From CAISKJ01 sp046351555 (lineage in GTDB: Bacteria; Myxococcota_A; Polyangia; Polyangiales; Ga0077539), in NCBI GenBank assembly GCA_046351555.1, contig JAXLYI010000015.1, positions 182,089 to 246,088 on the forward strand: a stretch of DNA of 64,000 bases. Reading direction: 5' to 3'. Positions 51,729-63,000 of this stretch are shown here, piece by piece (the first letter of the stretch is position 1; every line of letters starts with the position of its first letter). Made by a program: the position numbers and the translations under genes. The notes beneath the pieces were generated by a model. The model was given only the letters and a program-made list of their open reading frames with translations. It ran no database searches and was not told where the DNA came from.

Positions 51729-52862
51729 TCACTCCGCCCGGACGTGGGCCTCGAAGGCGTGGGCCTCGGAGGCGACGGGGGCCTCCCAGCGGTCGATCAT
51801 CCCGGAGAGGACGCGCTCGGGCACGCGGCGCTCGCGCTCGCGCTCGCGGTTCTGCCGGCGGAGGGTGTCGTACGGGACCTCGACGTACACGAGGCGGACC
51901 CGCGCGCCGTAGTCGGCGAAGAGCGAGACGAGCTCGGCGCGGCGCTGGCGGGTGAGGTTGGTGGCGTTCCAGACGAAGGGGGTGCGGGCGCGGAGGAGGG
52001 CGCGGGCCTTCTCCTTCGCGGCGGAGACGACGGCGCCCTGGTCATCCGCGGGGTCGACGTCGAGGGCGTCGCGCAGGTCGTCGAGCGACACCACCGGGTC
52101 GCCGGGGCGGTTCTCCGCGACCCAGGTGTCCTTGCCCGAGCCCGGGAGTCCGCACATCAACACCACCTCGAAGCCCTCCCCCTCGTGCGCCGCGTAGTGG
52201 GGATCGCGCCCCTCGCGCGTGAAGAACTCGTACCGCGACGTCCCGTTGGCAAAAGCCCACGGCGCCCGGAGCAGCTCGCTCTCCTCGCAGAGCACGCGGT
52301 AGAGGGCGACGTTGTCGAGCGCCCGCGCGGGGTCTTCGCAGACGCGCCCGCGCATGTCGGCCTCGGCGAGGAGGGCGAGGTGGTCGCCGCGGGCCCGCTC
52401 CGCCACGCCGATCGCGCGGCGCAGCGCGTCGGGCTGGTCGACGAGGAAGAACGGGACCTGGTGGTGCCGCACGAGCCCCGCCACGGCCTCTCGGAGCGCG
52501 GGCGCGACGCCCATGCGGTACAGCTCCGCGCGGGCCATCAGTTCGCCGCGGCGCGAGTGGCCCGGCGCCGTCACGCGCCCGTCGGCGTCGCAGCGCGTCG
52601 TCGCGGGCTTGGCGATGTCGTGGAAGAGCGCGGCTGCGAGCACCTGCGCGCGTTCGTCCACGGGGAGCGCGCGCCACGCGGGGAGCGCGGCCATCTCTTC
52701 GCACACCATCCGCGTGTGGACGGCGACGTCGCCCTCGGCGTGGTGGACGGGGTCCTGCGGGCACCCGGCGAGCGCGCGGAGCCAGGGGAACGCCGCGTCG
52801 AGGCGCTCCCAGTCGAGGCGCGGGGCCTCCGGGGTGGGGAGGTCGATGGGGAGGAGCTTCAT
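51729..52862 (-). CDS. HD-domain phosphohydrolase fused to P-loop (polynucleotide-kinase-like) domain
   Basis: 377 aa from the ATG at 52862. Residues about 30-190: an HD domain (VHHAEGDVAVHTRMVCEEM, LAAALFHDIAKPATT with the metal pair His81-Asp82, GHSRRGELMA, RHHQVPFF) like the HD part of CCA-adding enzymes. Residues about 230-377: a P-loop kinase with Walker A GLPGSGKDTW (238-247), VVSLDDLRDAL and PFVWNATNLTRQRR, the pattern of T4 Pnkp-type and related AAA_33 kinases. One protein could thus remove and add phosphate on RNA ends; this is inference. Separate 117-nt divergent region to the ABC-F gene. Confidence 0.83.
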   Translation of the reverse strand: MKLLPIDLPTPEAPRLDWERLDAAFPWLRALAGCPQDPVHHAEGDVAVHTRMVCEEMAALPAWRALPVDERAQVLAAALFHDIAKPATTRCDADGRVTAPGHSRRGELMARAELYRMGVAPALREAVAGLVRHHQVPFFLVDQPDALRRAIGVAERARGDHLALLAEADMRGRVCEDPARALDNVALYRVLCEESELLRAPWAFANGTSRYEFFTREGRDPHYAAHEGEGFEVVLMCGLPGSGKDTWVAENRPGDPVVSLDDLRDALDVDPADDQGAVVSAAKEKARALLRARTPFVWNATNLTRQRRAELVSLFADYGARVRLVYVEVPYDTLRRQNRERERERRVPERVLSGMIDRWEAPVASEAHAFEAHVRAE

Positions 52863-52979
52863 GGCGGGGGACCGACGGAACGGGAGGAGGGGGCGCGAAG
52901 GTGACGCCGATCGTGCTTGCGCGCAAACGCGTGCGGACGGGGGTTGCGCGGGGGCCCTCGGCTGTCGGATACGTCCGCC

Positions 52980-54599
<1,620 letters not shown>

Positions 54600-54609
54600 A
54601 GGGGCGCCG

Positions 54610-55083
54610 TCAGGTGAAGATCACCTGCGCGCCGTCGCTGAGGTCGTAGAAGTCGCCCGCGGTGATGACGTCCTTCACCTGCCCGACGAGGTCCTTCTTC
54701 TCCCGCTTGAACATCTTCATCGCGAGCTCGCAGGCGTAGAGCTCGGCGCCCGACTCGTCGAGGATCTGGAGCATCTCGCGCACGGTGGGGAGCTCGAGCT
54801 CCTCCATCTGCTTCTTCATCATCTTCGCGGCGAGGCTCTCCATCCCCGGCAGGCCCGCGAGCACCGTCGGCATCGGCGCCGAGGGGTTGCCCGCCATGTT
54901 GACGTGCAGGTGGTCGACCTTCGACTCCGTGATGATGTCGAGGCCCCAGAAGGTGAAGAAGATGAAGGCGTCGATGCCCGACTGGCGCGCCGCGTTCGCG
55001 AGGATCAGCGCGGGGTACGCCTCGTCGAGGCCGCCGTGCGACGCGATGATGGCGACCTTGCGCTGGGTGCTGGGGGTGCTCAT
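54610..55083 (-). CDS. DsrE-family protein
   Basis: 157 aa. DsrE/DsrF/DsrH-like fold: KVAIIASHGGLDEAYPALILANA, GIDAFIFFTFWGLDII, LELPTVREMLQILDESGAELYACELAM with the likely persulfide-carrying Cys, and a final VGQVKDVITAGDFYDL. These proteins move sulfane sulfur between partners. It is the last gene of a minus-strand trio: flavoprotein (57326), DUF1641-DsrC fusion (56097), DsrE (55083), with gaps of 2 and 33 nt. The context argues for sulfide oxidation and persulfide transfer. Confidence 0.88.
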   Translation of the reverse strand: MSTPSTQRKVAIIASHGGLDEAYPALILANAARQSGIDAFIFFTFWGLDIITESKVDHLHVNMAGNPSAPMPTVLAGLPGMESLAAKMMKKQMEELELPTVREMLQILDESGAELYACELAMKMFKREKKDLVGQVKDVITAGDFYDLSDGAQVIFT

Positions 55084-55116
55084 GGGGTGATCCGGTTTCT
55101 CCGCGTGGTCGGTCGG

Positions 55117-56097
55117 TCAGAGGCAGCCCGCGGGCTTCGGCAGGCCGGCGATCTTCGCCAGCATGCGGCCGGGCGCCTTGGGGAAGAGGGCGTAGATGTC
55201 CTTGGTCGCGACCCCCGTCACCTGCGTGAGCCGGCGGATGTTGGGCGACACCTTGGTGGCTTCGAAGTCCTTGCGCGCGGCGTCGACGAGGTTCCAGTGC
55301 GCGTCGGTCATCGCGACGCCCTGGAGCTGCGCGAGCTTCTCGCCGAGTTCGCGCGTCCACTGCGAGGCGTCGGCGAGGTGGCCGTCGGCGCCGAAGCCGA
55401 AGCCGTCGAGTGTGGCGGCGACGGGCGCGGGCCCCTTCGTCGGCACGGCGCACGCTGCGACGGGTGGCGCGGCGGGGGCGGGCTTGACGGGCGCGGGCGT
55501 CGCGGCGGGGCGCTCGACCCCGAGGGCGCGGTTGCGCTTCGCGCCGAGGACGCCGTCGAGCTTCGCGCGCTTCTGGGCGAGCGGCGAGGCCTCGCGCTTC
55601 TCCTTCACGATGGCGGCGGCGCGGCCGACGTGGCGCATGAGCTCGAGCATCACGGCCATGCCGCGCTGCACGTCGCGGTCGCTGGTGGCGCGCACCATCC
55701 CGAGGATGCCGACGGGCTCGGCGGTCTCCGCGTTCTGGAGCACGACGGAGGCGTCGGCGGCGACGCGGAGCACCTCGGGCTGGGTGAGGGCGCGCACCGT
55801 CTCGAGGATGCTCACCACGGCGCCGCCGAGCTGGCGCACGTCGTCGGGGCTGAAGCCCTCGACCACGCGCTCGCCGACGCCGACGAGCTCGCGCCCGAAG
55901 GCGAAGTAGCCCTTCTTCTCCAGGCCGTCGAGGCGCGCGGCGGCGCTCGACACCGCGGCCTTCAGGATCGGCGACATCTCGTCGAGGAACTCCTCCGTCT
56001 TGCGCTGGCGCTCGACGAGGAGCCCCACCTGCGCGGTGAGGACGTCGAGGCGCGCGTGGAGCGAGGCGAGGTCGTCGGGACGGACGGGGGTCTCCAT
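55117..56097 (-). CDS. DUF1641 domain fused to a DsrC/TusE-like domain
   Basis: 326 aa. Residues about 20-185 are helical and match DUF1641 (FAFGRELVGVGERVVEGFSP, VQRGMAVMLELMRHVGRAAA). A Pro/Ala linker follows (about 195-235), then about 90 residues of DsrC/TusE type: ASQWTRELGEKLAQLQGVAM, THWNLVD-like and NIRRLTQVTGVATKDIYALF, and the ending AKIAGLPKPAGCL. The penultimate Cys (CysA) of DsrC is kept; the second Cys (CysB) is Ala, as in TusE, so it can carry but not lock sulfur as a trisulfide. DUF1641 usually accompanies Sqr or formate dehydrogenase genes. The fusion is unusual. Confidence 0.82.
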   Translation of the reverse strand: METPVRPDDLASLHARLDVLTAQVGLLVERQRKTEEFLDEMSPILKAAVSSAAARLDGLEKKGYFAFGRELVGVGERVVEGFSPDDVRQLGGAVVSILETVRALTQPEVLRVAADASVVLQNAETAEPVGILGMVRATSDRDVQRGMAVMLELMRHVGRAAAIVKEKREASPLAQKRAKLDGVLGAKRNRALGVERPAATPAPVKPAPAAPPVAACAVPTKGPAPVAATLDGFGFGADGHLADASQWTRELGEKLAQLQGVAMTDAHWNLVDAARKDFEATKVSPNIRRLTQVTGVATKDIYALFPKAPGRMLAKIAGLPKPAGCL

Positions 56098-56099
56098 GG

Positions 56100-57326
56100 T
56101 CAGCTCCACTTCCCCGCCATGAGCATGCGGTGGTCGAGGGGGATGTCCTTGCCGGCGAGGAGGACGTTCCAATAGATCCACTTGAAGGCGAGCTTGCCCC
56201 AGTGGTTGGCCTCGCTCTCCTCCAGCAGGGTGAAGGGGCCGACGCCGGGCAGGGGGAAGCGCCCCGGCAGCGGCTCGGTGGTGTAGTTGAAGTCGATGAG
56301 CATCGCCTTGCCGAAGCCCGTCTCGATGAAGCAGTTGGCGTGGCCGTCGAAGGCGGGCGCGAGGGCGTCGCCGTCGAGGTAGCGCAGCACGTTGTCGATC
56401 AGCACCTCGGACTGGAAGTGGGCCACCGCGCCGGCCTTCGACGACGGCAGGTTGGTCGCGTCGCCGATGCCGAAGACGTGCGGGAAGGCCGTGCTCTGGA
56501 GCGTGTGCTTGTCGGTGGGGAGCCACCCCCCGGCGTCGCCCATCCCGCTCTTGCGGATCACCTCGGCGCCGCCGTGCAGCGGGACGGTGACGAGCAGGTC
56601 GTAGTCGGTCTCGCGGCCGTCGTAGCTCTTGAGCACGCGCCTCGCGCCGTCGACCTCGCTCGCGGCGAAGTCGCCCACCACGCGGATGTTGCGGCGGCCG
56701 AGCATGTCGCCGAGCGCGGCCGAGGCGCGGGGCTTGGTAAAGGCGCCCTCCAGCGGCGTCGCGTAGACGATCTCGACCTTGTCGCGCATCCCCCGCTCGG
56801 TGAAGAAGGCGTCGGCCAGGAAGAGGAACTCCAGCGGCGCCACCGGGCACTTGATGGGCATCTCGACGACGTTGAGGACGAGGCGCCCGCCCTTCCAACC
56901 CTCGAGCTTGCGGCGCAGCGCCGTCGCGCCGTCGAGGGTGTAGAAGTCGAAGGCCGACTCGCGCCACCCCTCGCCGGTGAGCCCCTGCGTCTCCTCGGGC
57001 AGCACGCGAGACCCGGTCGCGACGATGAGCACCTCGTAGGAGAGCTTCTCCCCGCCCGCGAGCGTCACGGACTTCTCGTCGGGCGCGACGCGGTCGATCT
57101 CCGCGAGCCGGAGCTCGACGCGCGGGTCGAGCAGCGCCCGGCGCGGCCGCGTCGTCTCCTCGCGGCGGTAGGCGCCGAAGGGCAGGAAGAGCAGCCCCGG
57201 CTGGTACACGTGGACGTCGTCGCGGTCGATCACGGTGACGCGCCAGTCGTCGCCGAGCGCGCGCACGAGGCGGTTCGCCATCATCGTGCCGCCGGTGCCT
57301 GCCCCCAGAATCACGATCCGTTTCAT
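56100..57326 (-). CDS. Sulfide:quinone oxidoreductase-like flavoprotein
   Basis: 408 aa from the ATG at 57326. Dinucleotide motif IVILGAGTGGTMMANRL, second FAD motif region VPLHGGAEVIRKSG, VFGIGDATNLPSSKAG. Two well-placed Cys, in MPIKCPVAPLEFLFLADAFF and in HANCFIETGFGKAML, match the redox cysteines of the SQR/flavocytochrome c sulfide dehydrogenase family. The C-terminal AFKWIYWNVLLAGKDIP would be membrane-associated. It should oxidise sulfide to sulfane sulfur and reduce quinone. It heads the sulfur operon; 2 nt separate it from the DUF1641-DsrC gene. Confidence 0.87.
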   Translation of the reverse strand: MKRIVILGAGTGGTMMANRLVRALGDDWRVTVIDRDDVHVYQPGLLFLPFGAYRREETTRPRRALLDPRVELRLAEIDRVAPDEKSVTLAGGEKLSYEVLIVATGSRVLPEETQGLTGEGWRESAFDFYTLDGATALRRKLEGWKGGRLVLNVVEMPIKCPVAPLEFLFLADAFFTERGMRDKVEIVYATPLEGAFTKPRASAALGDMLGRRNIRVVGDFAASEVDGARRVLKSYDGRETDYDLLVTVPLHGGAEVIRKSGMGDAGGWLPTDKHTLQSTAFPHVFGIGDATNLPSSKAGAVAHFQSEVLIDNVLRYLDGDALAPAFDGHANCFIETGFGKAMLIDFNYTTEPLPGRFPLPGVGPFTLLEESEANHWGKLAFKWIYWNVLLAGKDIPLDHRMLMAGKWS

Positions 57327-57481
57327 GTCCGTCGCCTCGCGGTGAGCGCGCCAGTGCACGCCGCGCGCCGGACACTTCCGCCAGGGGATTGCGCGCGACC
57401 GCGCCGCCGCGGGGCGCGACGCGACGCAGCTTTGTGCGCCCGCGGCCGCAGGCGATGCGCGACGCGGGGCCCGCGCGGGGC

Positions 57482-59905
57482 CTACCGCGCGTCGAGCGCC
57501 TCGCGGACCTTGCGCGTGAGCTCGGCGGCGGAGAAGGGCTTGGCGAGGAGGCGCGCGCCGGGCTCGAGCACCCCGTGGTGGACGATCGCGTCGTCGGTGT
57601 AGCCGGACATGTAGAGCACCCCGAGGCCCGGGCTCGCGCGGGCGAGGCGGTCGGCGAGCTCGCGGCCGCTCATGTGGGGCATCACCACGTCGGTGAGCAG
57701 CAGGTCGACGGGGCCGTGCTTCTCGCTGAGGAGCAGCGCCTCGCCCCCGTTGGCGGCGGCGAGCACGTCGTAGCCGGCCTTGCGGAGCACGCGCTCGGCG
57801 AGGCGGCGCACGGTGTCCTCGTCCTCGACGATCAGCACCGCCTCGCTGCCGGTGGGCATCGCGGTGACCGGCCGCGGACGCACGTCGACGGCCGGCGCGT
57901 CGACGCGGGGGAGGTAGACCTCGAAGGTGGTCCCGCGCCCCGGCTCGCTCTCGACGCGGATGTCGCCGCCGCTCTGCTTGACGATGCCGTACACGGTGGA
58001 GAGCCCGAGGCCCGTCCCCTTGCCCAGCTCCTTGGTGGTGAAGAAGGGCTCGAAGACGCGGTCGCGCACCTCCGGGGGCATGCCGCAGCCGGTGTCGGCG
58101 ATCGACAGCATCACGCAGGGCCCCGGCGCGGACGAGGCGTCGGGGAGCGCGCGCTCGACCCGCGCGGTCTCGACGGTGAGCCGGCCGCCGTGGGGCATGG
58201 CGTCGCGGGCGTTGACGCAGAGGTTGACGATCACCTGCTCGAGCTGCCCCGGGTCGGCGAGGACGCTCCCGAGGTCGCCCGCGAGGTGCAGGGCGATGTC
58301 GATGTCCTCGCCGAGCAGGCGGGCGAGCATCTTCTGCACGTCGGCGATCACCTTGTTGAGGTCGAGCGCCTGGGGCGACAGCACCTGCTTGCGGCTGAAG
58401 GCGAGGAGCTGCCGGGTCAGCGCGGCGGCCCGCTGCCCCGCGCGCCGGATGTCGAGGATGTCCTCGCGGAGGGGGCTCGCGTCGCGGAGCTCGTCGAGCG
58501 CGAAGTCGGCGTTGCAGAGGACGACCGACATCAGGTTGTTGAAGTCGTGGGCGACGCCGCCGGCGAGGCGCCCGACCGACTCCAGGCGCTGGGCCTGGCG
58601 GAGCTGCTCGTCCTTCGTGCGGAGCTCGGTGTTGCGCGCCGTCACGTCCGAGCCCGTCACGAGCGCGCAGGGCGAGCCCCCGATCTCGACCCGCCGCGCC
58701 GTCACGTCGAGCACGGCGCGGCGCCCGTCACCCCCCACGAACTCCAGGTCGGCGTTGGCCTCGCCCTCGCGCAGCGCCCGCGCCACGAGCGCGAGGACGC
58801 CCGGGCCCGCGCCTTCCGTAGCGATCCCACGGTTCTGCCGCAGCACCCGGCCGTCGCCGTCGACGAGGCAGAAGAGGCCGGGCAGGCTCCCGAGGAGGAT
58901 CTCGTTGATCCGCGACTCCTCCTCGAGCCGCCGCTGCTGGCGCCGCAGCTCCTCGCGGGCGGCCTCGCGCCCGGTGATGTCCCGCACGAGGGCCCACATC
59001 GCGACCGGCCGCCCGCCCTCGTCGCGCGCGAGGATCGTCCGCAGCTCCACCGGGAAGACCTCGCCCCCCTTGCGCCGGTACTCCTTCTCGTAGACCTCCG
59101 AGTAGCCGCGCGGGAGGATCTGCTCGCGCACGATCGCGGCCTCCGCCTCGTGCCAGCGCGCGGGGGTGAGGTCGACGTAGGTGAGTCGCTGGATCTCGTC
59201 CCGGGTGTACCCGAGCATCGCGCAGTAGACGTCGTTGCAGTCGACGATGCGCCCGTCCATCGACACCTGGACGAAGCCGTCGCGCAGGCTCTCGTGCAGC
59301 AGCCGGTAGCGCGCCTCGCTCCGCCGCAGGGCCGTCTCCATGCGCCTGCGCTCGGTCACGTCGGCGGTCACGCCGAACAGGCGCCGCATCTTCCCGCCGA
59401 CGTCGAAGCGCGCGCGGCCGCGCTCCTCGAGCACCAGCTCCCGCCCGTCGCCGCGCGCCGCGCGGTACTCGATGGCGTAGGTGGCCGCCTCGGGCGTGAG
59501 CGCCCCGACCGTCGCCTCGAAGCGCGCGCGGTCGTCGGGGTGGACGCGGTCGAAGAAGCCCCGCCCGGTGTCGCGCACGGCGGCCTCGCCCGCGAGCCCG
59601 AGGATCTCCCCGCAGCTCTCCGAGCGCACCACCCGGTCGGTGATCGGGTCCCAGTCGAACGTGAATGAATGGCCCGCCAACAGGGCCTCCTGCATGCGCT
59701 CCTCCGCGCTCGCTGGCGACGAGGGCCGGCCCGAGGGCGCGTCGCCAACACGTGCGCGCAGCTCGCCGTTCTCGCGCTCCAGCTCGGCGAGGCGCGCGAG
59801 CAGGTCGCGGGCGATGCCCTCCACCAACGCGCCGCGCGTCGTCGGTGGCTCACCAGGCTCGGCCCCCAGCAGACGTCCCGCCCTCTCCCAAAGCTCGACA
59901 CTCAT
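57482..59905 (-). CDS. Hybrid sensor histidine kinase: PAS-PAS-PAS-HisKA-HATPase-REC
   Basis: 807 aa from the ATG at 59905. Three PAS domains: about 75-185 (GFFDRVHPDDRARFEATVG), 200-325 (DGFVQVSMDGRIVDCNDVYC) and 345-430. The dimerisation domain has GRLAGGVAHDFNNLMSVVL, phospho-His near 454. HATPase boxes: NLCVNARDAMPHGG, DTGCGMPPEV, GKGTGLGLSTVYGIVKQSGG. A C-terminal receiver has VLIVEDEDTVRR and LLTDVVMP with phospho-Asp near 738. Soluble, no transmembrane helix. The HisKA class and receiver order match sensors that phosphorylate an internal relay. No cognate output gene is adjacent. Confidence 0.93.
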   Translation of the reverse strand: MSVELWERAGRLLGAEPGEPPTTRGALVEGIARDLLARLAELERENGELRARVGDAPSGRPSSPASAEERMQEALLAGHSFTFDWDPITDRVVRSESCGEILGLAGEAAVRDTGRGFFDRVHPDDRARFEATVGALTPEAATYAIEYRAARGDGRELVLEERGRARFDVGGKMRRLFGVTADVTERRRMETALRRSEARYRLLHESLRDGFVQVSMDGRIVDCNDVYCAMLGYTRDEIQRLTYVDLTPARWHEAEAAIVREQILPRGYSEVYEKEYRRKGGEVFPVELRTILARDEGGRPVAMWALVRDITGREAAREELRRQQRRLEEESRINEILLGSLPGLFCLVDGDGRVLRQNRGIATEGAGPGVLALVARALREGEANADLEFVGGDGRRAVLDVTARRVEIGGSPCALVTGSDVTARNTELRTKDEQLRQAQRLESVGRLAGGVAHDFNNLMSVVLCNADFALDELRDASPLREDILDIRRAGQRAAALTRQLLAFSRKQVLSPQALDLNKVIADVQKMLARLLGEDIDIALHLAGDLGSVLADPGQLEQVIVNLCVNARDAMPHGGRLTVETARVERALPDASSAPGPCVMLSIADTGCGMPPEVRDRVFEPFFTTKELGKGTGLGLSTVYGIVKQSGGDIRVESEPGRGTTFEVYLPRVDAPAVDVRPRPVTAMPTGSEAVLIVEDEDTVRRLAERVLRKAGYDVLAAANGGEALLLSEKHGPVDLLLTDVVMPHMSGRELADRLARASPGLGVLYMSGYTDDAIVHHGVLEPGARLLAKPFSAAELTRKVREALDAR

Positions 59906-60030
59906 CAAACATGGGACGCTAACACAGGGGCGCGATCCGGCGCGCCGGGGTCGTCGATCCCGCGTTTCACCGCGGCGCCGCGCGTTCACCGTTGTGCGCG
60001 CGTCAGCCCGCTTGTAAAGGTGAACCCACG

Positions 60031-63000
60031 ATGCCCACTGTCTTCCCTCGTTGGAGCGCTGCGTTGGCCGCGCTCGCCCTCTCCCTCCTGGCCGGCTGTG
60101 GCGGCGACGCCGTGGTCGGCGGCCGCCTCGACGCAGGCAACGACCTCTCGCCCCCCGACGTGGCGCCCGACGCGCCCGACGACTCGCCCCCCGACGCGGC
60201 GCCCGACGCGGCGCCCGACGTCGCCGACATGGACGCGCCCGACGCGGCGCCCGACGCGGCGCCCGACGTCGCCGACGCGGCCGACGCCGCCGAGGTCGAC
60301 GCCGGCTGCGCGAGCGACATGGACTGCGCCGGCAACCCCGCGGGCAACGTGTGCGACCGCGTGACGGGCCGCTGCGTGCAGTGCGCGACCTCGATGGACA
60401 CCTGCCCCGCGGCGCAGCACTGCGACCCGGCGACCAACACCTGCGTCGCGGGCTGCCGCGCCGACGAGGGCTGCACCGCGCCCGCGGCCGACGGCGGCGT
60501 GGCCGCGCGGCGCTGCGACACGGCGACCAACGCCTGCGTCGAGTGCGTGACCGACGCGCACTGCGCCGGCGGCCGGCTCTGCCGCGGCGGCGTGTGCGTG
60601 CTCGCCTGCATGGCCACCGGCTGCCCGTCGGGCCAGACGTGCTGCACGGGCGGCTGCGTCGACGCGCAGACCAACGTCGAGAACTGCGGCGCCTGCGGGA
60701 CGGCGTGCACGATCGCCAACGGGACGCCGGCCTGCCGCGCGGGGGCCTGCGCGGTGGCGATGTGCGACGAGGGCTTCGCCGACTGCGACGGCGCGCCCGG
60801 CAACGGCTGCGAGGTCGACACCCGGCTCACCACCGCCCACTGCGGCGGCTGCGGGCGCGAGTGCGCCGCGGTGCCCGGCGCGGTGGCGGCGTGCGTGATG
60901 AGCGCCTGCCGCTCCACCTGCGTCAGCGGCTCGGGCGACTGCGACATGAACGCGGCCAACGGCTGCGAGACGACGCTCACCACGGACGTCGACAACTGCG
61001 GCGCCTGCGGGAGCCGCTGCCCCGCGCCGCCCAACGGGGCCGCCGCGTGCGCCGCGGGCATCTGCGGCGTCGGGGCCTGCAACGCGGGCTTCGGCAACTG
61101 CGACCGCGACCCGATGAACGGCTGCGAGACCAACCTCCAGACCAGCGAGTCGCACTGCGGCGCCTGCGGCATGGCCTGCGCGACGGGCCTCGTGTGCGAC
61201 GCCGGGCGCTGCGTCCCCCCGTGCCCGGGCGGCTTCACCCGCTGCGGCTCCACCTGCGCCGCGCTCGACTACGACCCGATGAACTGCGGCGCCTGCGGGA
61301 TGCGCTGCGCGGCCGGCGCCCTCTGCGGCAGCGGCCGCTGCGTGGCGGCCTGCACCACGGGCCAGACGGCCTGCGCCGGCGGCTGCACCAGCCTCCAGAC
61401 CGACCCCGAGAACTGCGGCGCCTGCGGCACCCGCTGCCCCACCGGCAACACCTGCATGGGCGGGATGTGCCGGGTCACCTGCGTCACGGGCCAGACCATC
61501 TGCTCGGGCGCCTGCGCCGACCTCCAGACCAGCCTCCTCCACTGCGGCGCCTGCGGCAACGCCTGCGGTGCCGGCGAGCAGTGCATGGCCGGGCGCTGCG
61601 TGCTCACCTGCCGCGCGCCGCAGGTGGTGTGCGGCGCCGAGTGCGCCGACCTCTCGCGCGACCCCAACCACTGCGGCACCTGCGAGCGCGTCTGCCCGAC
61701 GGGGTGCTTCGGCGGCGACTGCGCCCGCGTCGACACGCTCTCCGCGGGCCTCTACAACAACTGCGCGCGCTACACGAGCGGCCGCGTGTACTGCTGGGGC
61801 ATCAACGGGAGCAACAGCACCACCACGCAGAACATGCTCACCTCCACCGGCGGCACCTGGGGCCACCGCGCGACGCCCGTGCTCATCGTCGGGACCAACG
61901 GCGTGCCGATCGAGGGCATCACCCAGGTGGTGGTCGGCAACAACCGGGCGTGCGCGCTCAACGGCGACGGCGCGGTGGTGTGCTGGGGCCTCAACGTCGC
62001 CCTCGGCGCGGTGTCGGGCCTGCCGGCGGCGTCGGCCCTGGTCGCGCGGGAGACGCAGTTCTGCGCGCTCGGCCGCGACGGTCAGGTGTACTGCTGGGAC
62101 GGCCTCCCCCGCGCCTCCACCGCGCCCGCGCTCACCCCCGAGCCCGCGCTCCCGTCGGCGCCCGCGGAGATCGCCCGCGGCGTCGGCTTCACCTGCGCGC
62201 GCCTCGCCTCCGGGGCGGTGTCGTGCTGGGGCACGGGCACCTCGGGGCAGCTCGGCAACGGCGCCTCGGCCAACAGCACCACGCCCGTCGCGGTGCGCGG
62301 GCTCACGGACGCCGCGCAGTTGGTGGCGGGCCGCGACTTCGCGTGCGCGCGACGCGCCGACCGCTCGGTGGTGTGCTGGGGCCTCAACAGCCGCGGCCAG
62401 CTCGGCGACAACACCACCACCACGCGCAACGCGCCGGTGGCGGTGATGGGCCTCACCGACGCGGTGCTCCTCACGGCCGGCCTCCGCCACGCCTGCGCCT
62501 ACTCCCTGAGCCGCGGCATCGTGTGCTGGGGCGAGAACCTCTCCGGCCAGCTCGGCGACGGCACCACCGTCAACCGCTCGACGCCCGTCGTGGTGCCGGG
62601 CTTCATGGTGCCGCAGCGCGTGCTCACCGCGTACGACCACCACACCTGCGCGGTCGGCAACGACAACCGCGTCCAGTGCTGGGGCGGCAACACCTTCGGC
62701 GAGGCCAACGGCGGCACCGAGCTGTCGCCCACGCCGCGCGCCGTGCAGTTCGGCGGCGCCGACCTCGAGGGCCTCGTCGACCTCCAGGTCGGCCAGGCGC
62801 AGACCTACGCGCTGATGGCGACGACCCAGTGGCGCTGCGCGCTCCACCGCGACGGGCGCGTGTTCTGCTGGGGAACCAGCGTCACCGGCAACGAGTCGGG
62901 CCAGCTCGGCGACGGCACCACCACGCAGCGCGCCGTGCCGCAGCCCGTCACCGGCCTCACCGACGCGCGGCAGATCGCCGTCGGCTGGCAGCACGCCTGC

